Of a stretch of 64,000 bases of DNA, positions 37,322-47,128 are shown one piece after another. The notes beneath the pieces were generated by a model, which was not told the DNA's origin, ran no database searches, and was given only the letters and a program-made list of their open reading frames with translations. Made by a program: the position numbers and the translations under genes. Each line of letters starts with the position of its first letter. Position 1 is the first letter of the stretch. Origin of the DNA: Kovacikia minuta CCNUW1 (GTDB lineage Bacteria > Cyanobacteriota > Cyanobacteriia > Leptolyngbyales > Leptolyngbyaceae); assembly GCF_020091585.1 (NCBI RefSeq), contig NZ_CP083582.1, forward strand, positions 2,914,001 through 2,978,000, given 5' to 3'.

Positions 37322-38443
37322 AGTAGCTAGGTGCAATTAAATATAAAACGCTCCAGTGCATAATCACCTGCTTGGCTACGAACTGTCATTCCATTCATGA
37401 CAGCCATTGCTAAATCGTACTCGTTATCAAACATCTGTCCTGCAATCTCATGACATTTCAGTTGATGCCACTGGGTTTCAATCGGATTCATCTCTGAACA
37501 GTAGGGCGGCAAAAAGAAAAAGAATAATCCTTGCTCCTGCCACCGTGACCACTGTTGCCGCACCAGTTGACTGGTATGGAGAGAGCCATTATCCTGCACC
37601 ACTACTGTGATGCGACCTGTTTGTGCCAAGGTTTGAGCGGCTTTGTCTGCCATCCAATCCATCACCTTAATGTAGCTTTTGCCCTTGAATCCGCCTTGCA
37701 CTAAGGCATACTCAAACCGCTCTCCCGGTTGCCACAGACCCAAAATGCTAATCCGGTTGCCATAGCGCTTGAGTGTTTGTTCCATCCGTTTTTGTACGCC
37801 CACCCGACTATAGCTGTAGCTGACTGGACTCCAGAGGCAGAACCCTGCTTCATCGAGATACTTGAGTTCAATGTGCCCCGCTTGTGCGGCTAGCTCTAAG
37901 GTCTCTAAGTCTGCCTGCTTGCGCGCCTTTTGCAGGGGGTCTTGTTTTTTACGATGACTCTGTCGGGTGCGTTTCCATCGGTAGTTTTTTTTTTGAGGAG
38001 TCGGCGGAGTCGGTCACTACTTAAATCGACGGAGCGCTCTTGTTTCAGCTTTTTGGCTAATTGCAAACTGTTGTAGGTTCGGGGTTCGTGCTCCAAACAC
38101 TCTGTCAGATAGTCCAAGTCTGAGGCGTGCCACTTTGGTTTTGCACCCCGTCCTGGAGCTTCCCAGAGTCCACCTAAACCCTTTTCTTCCCAGCGTCGCA
38201 GCGTCGCTCTGACCGTATGAGGATGGCACTCGAACACGTCCGCAATCGCTGGCACGTTCCATCCCTGAGCGTTCAGCCGCAACATGTGGGCGCGGTCACG
38301 AGTGCGCTGGGGCAGGTTCTGAGCCAGTCGCAGTTCTGTTAAGGTTCGGTCTTCCTCAGCGGTCAAATGAATGCGTAAAGGGGCGGGCATGATAGGCGAT
38401 TTTAGCGAACGCTTTATCTTACACTTAATTTCACCCTCCTACT
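37322..38443 (-). mobile_element. IS630-family insertion sequence
   Basis: A 1122-bp element with imperfect inverted repeats beginning AGTAG and a TA target duplication (37320-37321 and 38444-38445), as expected for IS630. Excision with one TA restores the host frame as SDRPYTYTVTATDSD. It therefore inserted into one continuous gene. Confidence 0.9.
37327..38390 (-). CDS. IS630-family transposase, -1 frameshift
   Basis: The first frame (38390 to about 37905) carries the helix-turn-helix ([20 protein letters not shown]). The second frame carries the catalytic residues in [10 protein letters not shown] (D), [12 protein letters not shown] (D) and [14 protein letters not shown] (E). The frames join at ten consecutive A on the coding strand (T at 37985-37994). 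A -1 slip there gives one protein of about 355 residues. A-run slippage is a known way IS630 elements control transposase production, so I treat it as a functional fusion rather than a mutation. Confidence 0.85.
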
Positions 38444-38445
38444 TA

Positions 38446-41400
38446 TAAGGACGATCGCTGACTGCCTGAGCGAGCGGGGTGGAAGTGATGACCGGAGGTG
38501 TATTAGCCCCTCGAACTGCCACGTCGAAGGTTTGTTCTGAAAAACCTCCAAAGCTATCAAAAACCCGAACAGCAACATTATGGGTTCCAATCTGATCGAC
38601 CGTCGGTAGCCAGCGGATTGTTCCGCGCTGACTATCAACTGACATCCCGGTGGGAGCCGTTTCTAAACTCCATTGAAGTGGATCACCATCAGGGTCTTGT
38701 GCGATGAGATTGTAGCGGTACTCGCGATTAATGGTGCCAGTAACAACGGGTGTTGAGGTAATAGTGGGAGACTGATTACTTCCCTGGCTTCCCACCGCCA
38801 CTTCAAAATTCTGAATCGCAATGCCGCCTCGTCCATCTGAAACTTGCACTCCAACGGAATTGACCCCAAACTGACCCGCTGTCGGTCTCCAGGTAATCAG
38901 TCCCGTTTCATCTACCGTGAGTCCAGTTGGAGCGGTTGTCAGGCTAAATGTCAGTGGATCGCCATTCGCATCAAGCGCTTCAACCTCATAGGCATAGGGA
39001 CGTTCCAGCGTTGCTTGTCTACGAGGGGTAGAGGTAATTGTCGGTGGGGTATTTGGAGAATCTGCAACCACTCCTAAAGTAAAGGCTTGAGAGGCGGTAC
39101 CTCCTTTGCCATCATTGACGGCAATGCCGAATGATTGATTACCCAGTTGCCCCGTAGTTGGTCTAAAGTTTACGACACCAGTTCTGCCATCAATCGTTGC
39201 TCCCTCTGGTCCTTGAGCCAATTGGAAGGTGAGGTTATCTCCCTCCGCATCCTGAGCATGTACTCGGTACTGATAGGGTAGCCCTGCCACTGCTGTTTCC
39301 GGTGGGGTTGAGGTGATAGTTGGATCTGTATTAATTGCGGGAACAGTAAGCTGGAACGCTTGCAGGTCTATGCCTCCTCGTCCATCCTGCACCCGCAATA
39401 CGACATCATAGTTTTGGCCTGCTTGTTCAAAGGTTGGTTGCCAAACCACAATGCCTGTGTTTGGATCAACAGCCATGCCATTTGGTTTTATTGACAGTCC
39501 ATATCTCAAAACATCATTGTCTGGATCTATGGCAACTGCGTTGTAGCGGAAAAGTTGATTGACAGAAGCTATTTCAAGGGGGGTGCTGGCGAATTCGGGT
39601 TTTTGATTATCCAGTGGTTCAGGTTTTTCTCCAGATTGAGAGCCAACATGATAAAAGTTATTTGCCTCATCGCACTCGTCAATCTGACCATTTTCTGAGG
39701 CGGCATCTACAATGCCTACAGTGAAGCCATGCCAACCTTCAGCGATAGGAGCTACCCAGCTAATTGATCTAAAGACTCCAGGAAACTGAATAGCTCCATG
39801 ACCTTCCACACCTCTTAGAACATTGCCGGGTAAATCTTCAAGCGTTCCATCACCAAAATATCCTCGTCCAACGCTAAGGATATTGAAATCTATATCAAAG
39901 TCGTACACCACCGCTTTGCCATTTGCTCCAAGACTCACGATTCCTAGAATCGGATTTATAACTGGTTTAGAGAATGTGAGGGTATTTAGTGTACTGTTCC
40001 CGCCAATTAGTGAGACTATATCGCTAGTAGGCGGGGAATCTTTAACTGTTTCACTGAGATAAGGATCACTTGGATTCCAATAATTCGTTCCACCACTCGT
40101 TTGGGCAAAGAAAATTTCACCGTTGTAGGTAACAGAGATTGTTTCACTATTGGCAAGAGTAATATTACCATTTGCCGAACCAGGTATGCCTGCTGTTGCA
40201 CTTATCCAATCTGTCCATCTGATGGCATTGTCGAAGTCTAAGCTAACTCCGTCGTCTGCGGTGACCCAGATATTATCTAGAGATATAGTTCTTGAGGGAA
40301 TTGTAAGGCTAACATCCTCAAAAGTTCCGGCATCCAGTTGAGTTGTCGTTTGGGCTGTGCCCAATAGGGTACCGCCATTCCTGGGATTACCGTCGTAGAA
40401 AGTGACATTTACTCCTGCCCTGACAGCTTGAGCACCGCCATTACCGATGCGAGCTGTAATTATGGTGTCTTTACTCGATTCCTCTATCCGAACATAAGAC
40501 GGAACTAAATCTGGAAGGGGTTCCCCGTTTGCATCAAGACAATCATGGCTGCTAAAGGCTAGGTTGTTGGTTTCATCAGTTTCAGCAATAGCATCTCCAC
40601 TATCCACAAAGCCCCAAATAGGCACACTGGAGAACCTTACTTTTCCTACTAGGTCAGCGATGACGGTTTGGGTTTCGCCAGCGGCTAGAGAATCCGTAAT
40701 CGTAATACTGCCCAGCACATTATCAATGCCTTTGTCGTAAGTCTGGTTGACATCTCTATCTTCAAAGAAGAGCACATTGAAAGGTTGGGTGAGGTCGCCG
40801 CCACCCCGGTTTGTTATTTTGGCAGTAACCGACCCAGTTAAATCTAGGGTTTGACCGCTGACGGAGAGTCCACTAGGGGTGACTTTGCCGATAGTGAGGT
40901 CAGCTTCTACGGTTTTAATTTGAATGGTAAGCTGTTGCTCGTCAGCACCGCCGCGACTATCTTCAACACGAACAGTGACAGGCAGTTGTGAGGGTATTGC
41001 TAATCCATTTGGACTCCACTCAATAACACCACTAACTGGATCAATCGTCATCCCTGTGGGTGCTTTAACTAACGAGTACGTGAGTGAATCTTGATCGGAA
41101 TCAACAGCATCAACATCATAGACATAATTCTGTAATCGGTAATTAGGTCTTAGCTCTAGAGAGGTTTGCAATCTGAAGTTAGAACCACTAGTTTGCCGCT
41201 CAGCATGAAAGATATTAATGGAATATGTTTTACCAACTGTAAGACCTAGATCATCTAGGTTAACTGCTCCAAAGGCAGGACCATGTACTCCCCCTAAATC
41301 AACCGCTAACTGATTGTTGATAAAGACCCAAACATCATCATCCCCGGTAAAGTTTAGAAACTCTCCGCCTTTATAGGTAAATGCTGCATTAATTTCAGTT

Positions 41401-41687
41401 GTGAAATGATAGTTATTACCTCGTCCCTCATTACCTAAAAGTTCCCCATCAATTGGGAAGTAGCTGTTACTAGAAAATTCATAGATCCCTGAACCTGTAG
41501 CAGTTTCAGTAAGCTCAAACGGTATTGATTTAGATGAATTCACTCCGGGCACATCGTTGTACCATTGAGAAAACTGTTCTGGGGTAATGTAACCATAGCC
41601 GTTGTTAAAAACTGGTTTTCGATCCACTCCTAACTGGCTTTGAACAATACCCCTTGCCACGCTCCAAGGTCCTGTGCCTTCAAAATG
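38446..41687 (-). pseudogene. giant RHS-protein gene, N-terminal body, 5' end lost
   Basis: About 1080 codons. The first 180 form a fibro-slime/PA14-like module (GDDDVWVFINNQLAVDLGGV, then YSINIFHAERQTSGSNFRL). Then come one Ig-like repeat, two CARDB-like segments (TETDETNNLAFSS and IDECDEANNFYHVG endings) and several He_PIG-type repeats (TSTPPETAVAGLPYQYRV pattern). The likely role is an extracellular adhesive or display stalk for the RHS body. The 5' end with start and signal peptide is absent: the sequence begins directly at the IS256 end, and no matching sequence lies beyond it at 43066. It continues in frame with the segment at 37321 once the IS630 is removed. Confidence 0.8.
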
Positions 41688-43065
41688 GTTAGTGTCACGA
41701 ATTTTTCGCCACGGTTTTACGGTCATGTTTGGCATGATCACGCTCAATCACGAGGAAAAAGACAGTGAGGCAACTCGTTTCATGCGGGAATGCCCCAATT
41801 TCATCTGACTTGGTGCGAAATTCTCGAAATAGCCGCTCCAAATGATTAGTGGTGCGAATATGCCGATGCAGGTTTGGTGCAAATTGATAGAAAGTCAGGG
41901 TCAACTCTAGATCGCGTTGAAAGACTTGGATGGCTTTGGGTTCTTGTGTTTCCCATTTGGTGATGAATTGCTCTAACCGTTGCCTTGCCTGCTCCAAAGT
42001 CTCTGCATTGTAGATTTGATAAGCCTCAGAGGCAATTTCAAATCGACGCTGCCGTTTGGCATCTTCCCGCTTCAGGGGTTGTTCCTGCTCATCGGTTTTC
42101 GGCAAATCCTCATAACTCAAATAGCGCTCAATCCCTCGGATTTTGTGCGTGATACAGCGTTGCTGTTGGGCCTGGGGCAAGGTCTTTTTCAACGCCTTGG
42201 GCAATCCCAAACTGCCATCACTGACCACTAATTTCACCGCATCGGCTTGCAGTCCTCGGGCGATTAAATGCTCAAACAAGGCCTCCCACTCTGCTTCTCC
42301 TTCGTCGGAGGCAATCTCATAATGCAGGATTTCATAAGACCCATCCTCCCAGACGGCTAGAACTGCCAAAATTACCCGTTCTTCGGCCTGCCGACTTTGT
42401 CGCAGATGTCCTGCCCGGTCTAGCTTAAACGCTTCTCGGGTATATTGAATCTCTACCCACACCCCATCGACGATTAATATCGCAGGGGTTTTGCCAATCG
42501 GGGCTAAGCGACGAGTGTCTAAGTGTTGCTGAATCTGGAGGGTGACTTGGTTCACAGCACTGCGGGAAAGCACATGTCCTATGAGAAAATATAGCGCCTC
42601 TTGCAAATCTCTCAACGACAGTCCCATCACATACAAACAACACAACCAGTTGAGCAGGTTGCCTAAGCCCCGTTGGTAACGTTGGAGAATCTGCCACTCT
42701 CGTTCTGGGTTGCGTTCTCGTAATTTCGGAACTCGCAAATCCTTCACCTGGCCATACTGGGTATCGAGTCTCCGTTGAAAATACCCGGAACGTCGAGGTC
42801 GATCGTCTCCCATTTTGGCTAGTTCTGCCTTGAGTTCCTCTTTCAGTGCGCTCTCCAAGGTGATTTTGACGGCACTGATGACGGCCTCTCTGAGGGCCTG
42901 TTCTAACGCCTCATCCAGTTCAGGTTGAAAACTGACGGCTTTGACTCGATGGATTTGTTGTTCTCGTTGGGCTATGGTCATGGGAAGCTCCCCTCTCGAT
43001 GGAGTTCCTCTACTGTCACTGAATCTTTTTTCTCTGTCTAATGGCGAAAAATTCGTGACACTAAC
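41688..43065 (-). mobile_element. IS256-family insertion sequence, copy 2
   Basis: Same 1378 bp and the same 24-bp terminal repeats as copy 1, same orientation. The flanks (CAAAATG left, AGTATTG right) do not match, so there is no target duplication. An adjacent deletion or an inter-copy recombination has removed one original flank, including the 5' end of the giant gene. Confidence 0.95.
41695..42981 (-). CDS. IS256-family (mutator-type) transposase, copy 2
   Basis: The 428-residue product is identical to that encoded at 30249-31535, with the same D, D, E motifs and the same ribosome site before the ATG. Both copies are intact, so the element is likely still active in this genome. The two direct copies, 11.4 kb apart, could mobilise or delete the intervening RHS gene by homologous recombination. 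Confidence 0.95.
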   Translation of the reverse strand: MTIAQREQQIHRVKAVSFQPELDEALEQALREAVISAVKITLESALKEELKAELAKMGDDRPRRSGYFQRRLDTQYGQVKDLRVPKLRERNPEREWQILQRYQRGLGNLLNWLCCLYVMGLSLRDLQEALYFLIGHVLSRSAVNQVTLQIQQHLDTRRLAPIGKTPAILIVDGVWVEIQYTREAFKLDRAGHLRQSRQAEERVILAVLAVWEDGSYEILHYEIASDEGEAEWEALFEHLIARGLQADAVKLVVSDGSLGLPKALKKTLPQAQQQRCITHKIRGIERYLSYEDLPKTDEQEQPLKREDAKRQRRFEIASEAYQIYNAETLEQARQRLEQFITKWETQEPKAIQVFQRDLELTLTFYQFAPNLHRHIRTTNHLERLFREFRTKSDEIGAFPHETSCLTVFFLVIERDHAKHDRKTVAKNS

Positions 43066-43731
43066 AGTATTGAATCTAGAAATGATTGAATCATGGCTTT
43101 TATTTCTGTGTATTTATGATGCTAAATGGGGTCTTTGCGATCCTATAAATCCGCCAAGTAGCTGTCATTTCTCAAAAAGGTAGTTGACATTTGACACGTC
43201 TGGCAGCTGCTTCACGAATCGCCACCATCTCAATGCACCCCAGGTACACCCGGAATGCACAAAAGGTAATGATCCCCCGATTTAGCGCTGAAATGCCGTT
43301 CATTAATTGAACGGGTGACACTGTTTTGTAGCTAATAACGGCACACACAACGGCTTTCCTCCTGCCAAGAGCGGAGGGATGCTGAAATTTTGGGAACACA
43401 AATCCTGTTGAGCTTAGAAAAGCCCTCTTGACTGGCAAAAGAAGGAAGGTTAGCTTCAGAGCAAGTTTGTTGGCTCTGACGCTAAAGATTGGTTTTCCTT
43501 CTTTTGTCATTCCTTCTTTTGTCAACGGTAGATTCGTCCCCCACAAAAAGACCAGTCCTGGCAGGCTGGTTTTTTTGTGCTCAGGGACGTTGGCAAATCA
43601 GTGTTCTGTTACATCAGCTCCTCGCTCTCCTACTACTAATTGCTCCCTTTCATCACTCGAAATTGACAAAAAGTAAACTCGACAGTTGCGAACTTAAAGT
43701 ATTAATGCAACACAATTTTTTTGCCTTTCCC
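43066..43731. other. intergenic region, no confident gene
   Basis: I find no convincing protein gene. There are short open frames on both strands but none with a ribosome site or recognisable motif. A 15-bp direct repeat (TTCCTTCTTTTGTCA) lies near 43498-43530 and a terminator-like hairpin at 43549. The remainder may be the promoter side of the lost RHS 5' end. Confidence 0.4.
43549..43577 (+). terminator. terminator-like hairpin
   Basis: GACCAG and CTGGTT pair around a short loop, preceded by A5 and followed by T7. It could end transcripts in either direction. Confidence 0.55.
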
Positions 43732-44068
43732 AACTACGCATTTGCGCAATTGCGTAAATGCGTAGTTACGCAATTAAGCATTTGCGCAAATAAGCAGTAC
43801 TGAAAAGTTTTATCGATTTTTGATTAATTTTTTAAGAGCCAACTTGAAGTGAACAATAGCTGAACAAAAAGGACATTTAACGGCTTGAATTAAGCCTTTT
43901 ACGTTTAGGTTCTTGATCATTTTTTACGCTTACACTTCTTCAATCTACGCTCAAAAATCCCACCTTACGTCTGCGCATACACGCAAATGCGCAGATGCTT
44001 AATTAAGCAATTGAGCAAGTGCGCAATTGCTTAATTAAGCAAGTGAGAAATGAGCAATTGCGCAATTG
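43732..44068. promoter_or_regulatory. palindrome cluster upstream of parA, candidate partition site
   Basis: A 36-bp palindrome with one mismatched pair (43732-43767) starts AACTACGCATTT. About 230 bp later there are two perfect GCTTAATTAAGC palindromes (43997-44008 and 44029-44040), with GCGCAATTGC elements between and after them. The region is AT-rich and directly precedes parA. Such arrays fit a ParA-partner centromere or a replication-type iteron site. Confidence 0.55.
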
Positions 44069-44121
44069 TATTCTTGCTGATAAACGAAATCCTGCAAAAT
44101 CAATTGTCTCAACAGAGGACT

Positions 44122-44988
44122 ATGAGCAGGTCAACCAAGGTAATAGTCGTTGCAAACCAGAAGGGTGGGGTGAGTAAGACAACGAACTCAATCCATATCG
44201 CTGCCGGGTTCGCTGAACTTGGGCGAAAATGCCTCATCATTGATTTGGACGCCTCAGCAGGTGCAACAAAGACTTTGGGCGCTCCTCTCGTTGGGTGGAA
44301 CACTGTGTATGAACTGCTTACAGGTGAAATAGGGCCGTCTGATGCTATCATCACTGATACCGATCCAGAGGTAAGGCTGCCAAAGAACATTCATCTCATC
44401 CCGTCTTCTTCCAAGCTTAACGAGATCGATAGCTTTCTCACTTCAATTGATAACCTGGGTGTTGTTCCCCAGGATCTCTTACTGGAACCGATTCGACAGA
44501 TGCGGGGAGAGTACGACTATATCTTGCTTGACTCTCCACCATTAGTAACTCGGACAACCTACCCTTCATATAAATCAGCAGACTATGCCGTATTCACTAC
44601 CCAACTTGAAAAACTCTCAACCGATGCCTTAGAAGCAGCAATGAAGCTAGTCGCTAGTGTCAAACGCCACGGAAACTCAAGACTTGTGCTCCTTGGGGTG
44701 GTTATCAGCATGGCCCCTCAACCGATGACTCGACTTGCACGACATTATCTCGATCTGATTGACCAAGTAGTTCGTGATGAGCAGGGACGATCGCTCCGCT
44801 TTGACTCAAGAATCCCTCGAAATGTCGCTATCCAAGAAGCTGGAAGCGCACGGCAAACTCTATTTGAGTATGCACCTGGTCACAAAGCGGTTGAGCAGTA
44901 TCGGTTGCTGGTCAAAGAGATTGAAGCTCGAATTCAGGCGATCGAAGAGCAGGTAGCATCAGGGCGAGGAGCAGTAGCCAATGGGTAA
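44122..44988 (+). CDS. parA: ParA-family partition ATPase
   Basis: A 288-residue ParA/MinD-type ATPase. The deviant Walker A reads KGGVSKTT, with the last Gly changed to Ser. LIIDLDASAGAT and DYILLDSPP are the next two motifs. ParA binds nonspecific DNA with ATP and moves plasmids by interaction with a partner on the centromere. The start at 44122 has AGAGGA upstream; 24 upstream codons are rejected. It overlaps the next gene by 8 bp, and a palindrome array precedes it. It therefore looks like a plasmid-type partition locus carried by the island. Confidence 0.88.
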   Translation: MSRSTKVIVVANQKGGVSKTTNSIHIAAGFAELGRKCLIIDLDASAGATKTLGAPLVGWNTVYELLTGEIGPSDAIITDTDPEVRLPKNIHLIPSSSKLNEIDSFLTSIDNLGVVPQDLLLEPIRQMRGEYDYILLDSPPLVTRTTYPSYKSADYAVFTTQLEKLSTDALEAAMKLVASVKRHGNSRLVLLGVVISMAPQPMTRLARHYLDLIDQVVRDEQGRSLRFDSRIPRNVAIQEAGSARQTLFEYAPGHKAVEQYRLLVKEIEARIQAIEEQVASGRGAVANG

Positions 44989-45514
44989 GAAACGATTTGA
45001 AGAAGTTGAGTACGATCCGATTGAAACAGAAGCAAAGCGAGCACTCGCGAGAGCCGTATCCCAACCAGGAATTGGGCATCAAGAAGGTAAGGAGATTATA
45101 GGGGAGGGAAGTACCATTTCTGTACCAACTGACACCTCTACGGTCTCATTAATTGAGGCGGCCCGAAAGAAGCGGGCTACCGTGATAGACACTACGCAGA
45201 AAGCCTCAGGGCGCTTGACTCGAAAAGAGAAGAAACGAAGTTTCTCCTGTGCAGATGAAGAGCAAGACAGAGATCTCGATTTGTTTATCGCAAGACTAAA
45301 ATCTCTTTCTGGAACCCATCTCCCTTTTCAAGTGCTCATGCGAGCGGCATGTGTCTGCGTGATGCGAGCTGAAGAACAGATCGTTGATGCAATGCGGAAA
45401 ATGCCTCCTCCAGTCCAACCCGCAACATTTGCTCATGACGCTTACGCCCAATTTGAGGAGTACTGGATTGAACTCTTAGGTATTGCCCTCCGACGAGTTC
45501 GACCTCATCAGTAA
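44981..45514 (+). CDS. ParA partner protein (ParB/McdB-like position)
   Basis: A 177-residue protein of unknown family, translationally coupled to parA by an 8-bp overlap. The first 80 residues are charged and probably disordered. A more conserved helical part follows (DRDLDLFIARLKSLSGTHLP, FQVLMRAACVCVMRAEEQIV) and could be a DNA-binding or dimer region. By position it should be the centromere- or adaptor-binding partner. No ParB helix-turn-helix is clearly seen. Confidence 0.7.
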   Translation: MGKKRFEEVEYDPIETEAKRALARAVSQPGIGHQEGKEIIGEGSTISVPTDTSTVSLIEAARKKRATVIDTTQKASGRLTRKEKKRSFSCADEEQDRDLDLFIARLKSLSGTHLPFQVLMRAACVCVMRAEEQIVDAMRKMPPPVQPATFAHDAYAQFEEYWIELLGIALRRVRPHQ

Positions 45515-45659
45515 AGGGGGTAGTTTACTCCACGACATAAGGGGGTACGGACATAAGGCTCCTGCCAAGAACGATTCGTTAGCTGTGGCTCTTTATGAAC
45601 AAAGACTTGCCGAAGTGATCTGGGAGGGATTACGGAGAGCAGGAAAGCTTGGTACATAA
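45483..45659 (+). CDS. possible small ORF after the parA operon (58 aa)
   Basis: An open frame from a TTG at 45483 overlaps the end of the ParA partner and ends at 45659. The product contains KNDSLAVALYEQRLAEVIWE and GLRRAGKLGT and has a natural composition. No ATG start and no strong ribosome site, so this is tentative. It may be a tail remnant of a longer gene. Confidence 0.25.
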   Translation: MPSDEFDLISKGGSLLHDIRGYGHKAPAKNDSLAVALYEQRLAEVIWEGLRRAGKLGT

Positions 45660-45697
45660 GAATTGTAGCGATGTAGGTATGTCCTTATGTCGCTACA
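45534..45697. repeat. GACATAAGG motifs with hairpin
   Basis: GACATAAGG occurs directly at 45534-45542 and 45550-45558 and inverted at 45683-45691. The inverted copy is inside a stem formed by TGTAGCGA/TCGCTACA (45664-45671, 45690-45697). It may be a regulator or partition binding site downstream of the par genes. Confidence 0.45.
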
Positions 45698-45727
45698 TAA
45701 CGCGATCGCTCTTAACAATCAGACTGA

Positions 45728-45761
45728 CTCTATGGTGGAATTGAGCAATTCCACCATAGAG
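45728..45761. repeat. perfect 15-bp hairpin
   Basis: CTCTATGGTGGAATT and its exact complement flank a GAGC loop. Outer GACTG/CAGTC bases could extend it. No T-run follows, so a terminator is unlikely. The location beside the partition genes and integrase suggests a single-strand or recombination function. Confidence 0.6.
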
Positions 45762-45892
45762 CAAATGACAGTCCCACAATTGCGGAATTCTAAGTGGCAG
45801 GAGTCTGCTGATTGAAAAGCTGAACATTACTTTCGGATCAGTGCTCAATAATACAAACTTTCGTAATCCCCAGAAGAGACCCCATCCAACAA

Positions 45893-47101
45893 TCAGAACA
45901 CTGGGACACAAAGATCACGCTTTTTACCTGCGTAATGACGGTAAATAATATCAGGTGAATTTCCAACCAACCGAGCAACGTCTTTTGCATCTAATCCGTT
46001 CTCAAGTGCAAGAGTAATGAACGTGTGCCTGGTTTGGTAAAGCTTCCGGTATTCAATACCTAACTTCTCTAGCACAGTAGACCAAATGCGATTCCGAAAA
46101 TTGTTTGTGTCTATTCATTTTCCCGTGGGACTAGGAAAAATAAGGGTTTCTGGAGTGGCATCCTCCGGCTTAATAGATTTCAGAAAAGCTTGAATTTTTT
46201 CATTACAGGGAAACCTGCGTCTTTCCTGAGTTTTAAGTCCCTCTTTACAGACAGCACCATTTTCAGATTCAACGACGGCTTGGACAAACATGATGAATCT
46301 AAAATCGTCTGACACATGTTTCCACTGAAGCGCGATCGCCTCACTCGGTCTACATCCAGTATTAAATAGTATGAACACGAACGGGTAGTAGAAGGAATGA
46401 TGCACCCGTGAGTACTTAGAACATGCAATATTACTTAAGAAAGCTTCAAGAATGGCATCCCGTTCTTCAACACTGAATGGATTGATGTCTTCCATCTCTC
46501 CTCCAGTTCCTTTAGGGAGTTTGATTTCGTTTGCCATCCCTTTGAAAGGATTCTCAGTTATCCAGCCTGACTTCATCGCCCAATCGCAGCAGGCAGAAAG
46601 GCGGATAATGAAACGCTTTGCAGAGTTAACAGGGATTTTCTCTAATACCTACTCGCGAATCACCGATGCGTCTTTAAGATCATGAGTTTTAAGTTTCTTG
46701 AGGTAGCCCGTAAAGACCCTATATTGATACCTCATGGTTGACGGACTACATTGAGGACGTTTGTACTCCAAAAACTTATCCCAAAGCTCATTAAGTGTTG
46801 GTTTGGGCGTAACTTTGGGCGTAATTTTGGGCGTAATATCTGGACTGGCAATACTGAGAGAATACTCAGGCTTGTATTTTTTGAGGGTTGGATCAAAATT
46901 CCCGGAAGCAACATCCAGTTCAATCTGCCGTGCCCGTTGCTCCGCAGCTTTCCGATTAGTAGGATTATCCGGTAACCCCATCGAGAGATTAAACCGTTTG
47001 CTAATTCCTTGAACACGAAACCGAAGCTGTAACCGACCGTGACTCTCTGTAACTTGAACCGACCCTTTTGAAGCTTTCTTCTGAGCGGTTTCTGAGTACA
47101 T
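45893..47101 (-). pseudogene. island tyrosine integrase with two in-frame stops
   Basis: One frame from 47101 to 45893 encodes a 400-residue tyrosine integrase, interrupted by TAG at 46649-46651 and TGA at 46115-46117. The catalytic pieces are all present in sequence: Arg in TGCRPSEAIALQW, His-x-x-Arg in QTRHTFITLAL, and the Tyr in IIYRHYAGK. The N-terminal arm-binding and core-binding domains lie before the first stop. The gene lies 188 bp from tRNA-Arg, on the same strand, and is the natural integrase of the island. As read it would give only short fragments, so the island cannot excise by itself. Confidence 0.88.
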
Positions 47102-47128
47102 GGCGTAAACCTCGCTAGTACAGATGTA

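Noticed and set aside
30242-43065. Calling the IS256 pair plus RHS gene a composite transposon
   Set aside because: The outer flanks show no shared target duplication, so joint transposition is not supported; two separate insertions with a deletion fit better.
43172-43546. 124-codon minus-strand frame
   Set aside because: No ribosome site and no recognisable pattern; sits in a gap with repeats and a terminator.
45893-47101. Possible recoding of TAG and TGA in the integrase
   Set aside because: No selenocysteine or pyrrolysine element seen, and two different stops argue for ordinary decay.
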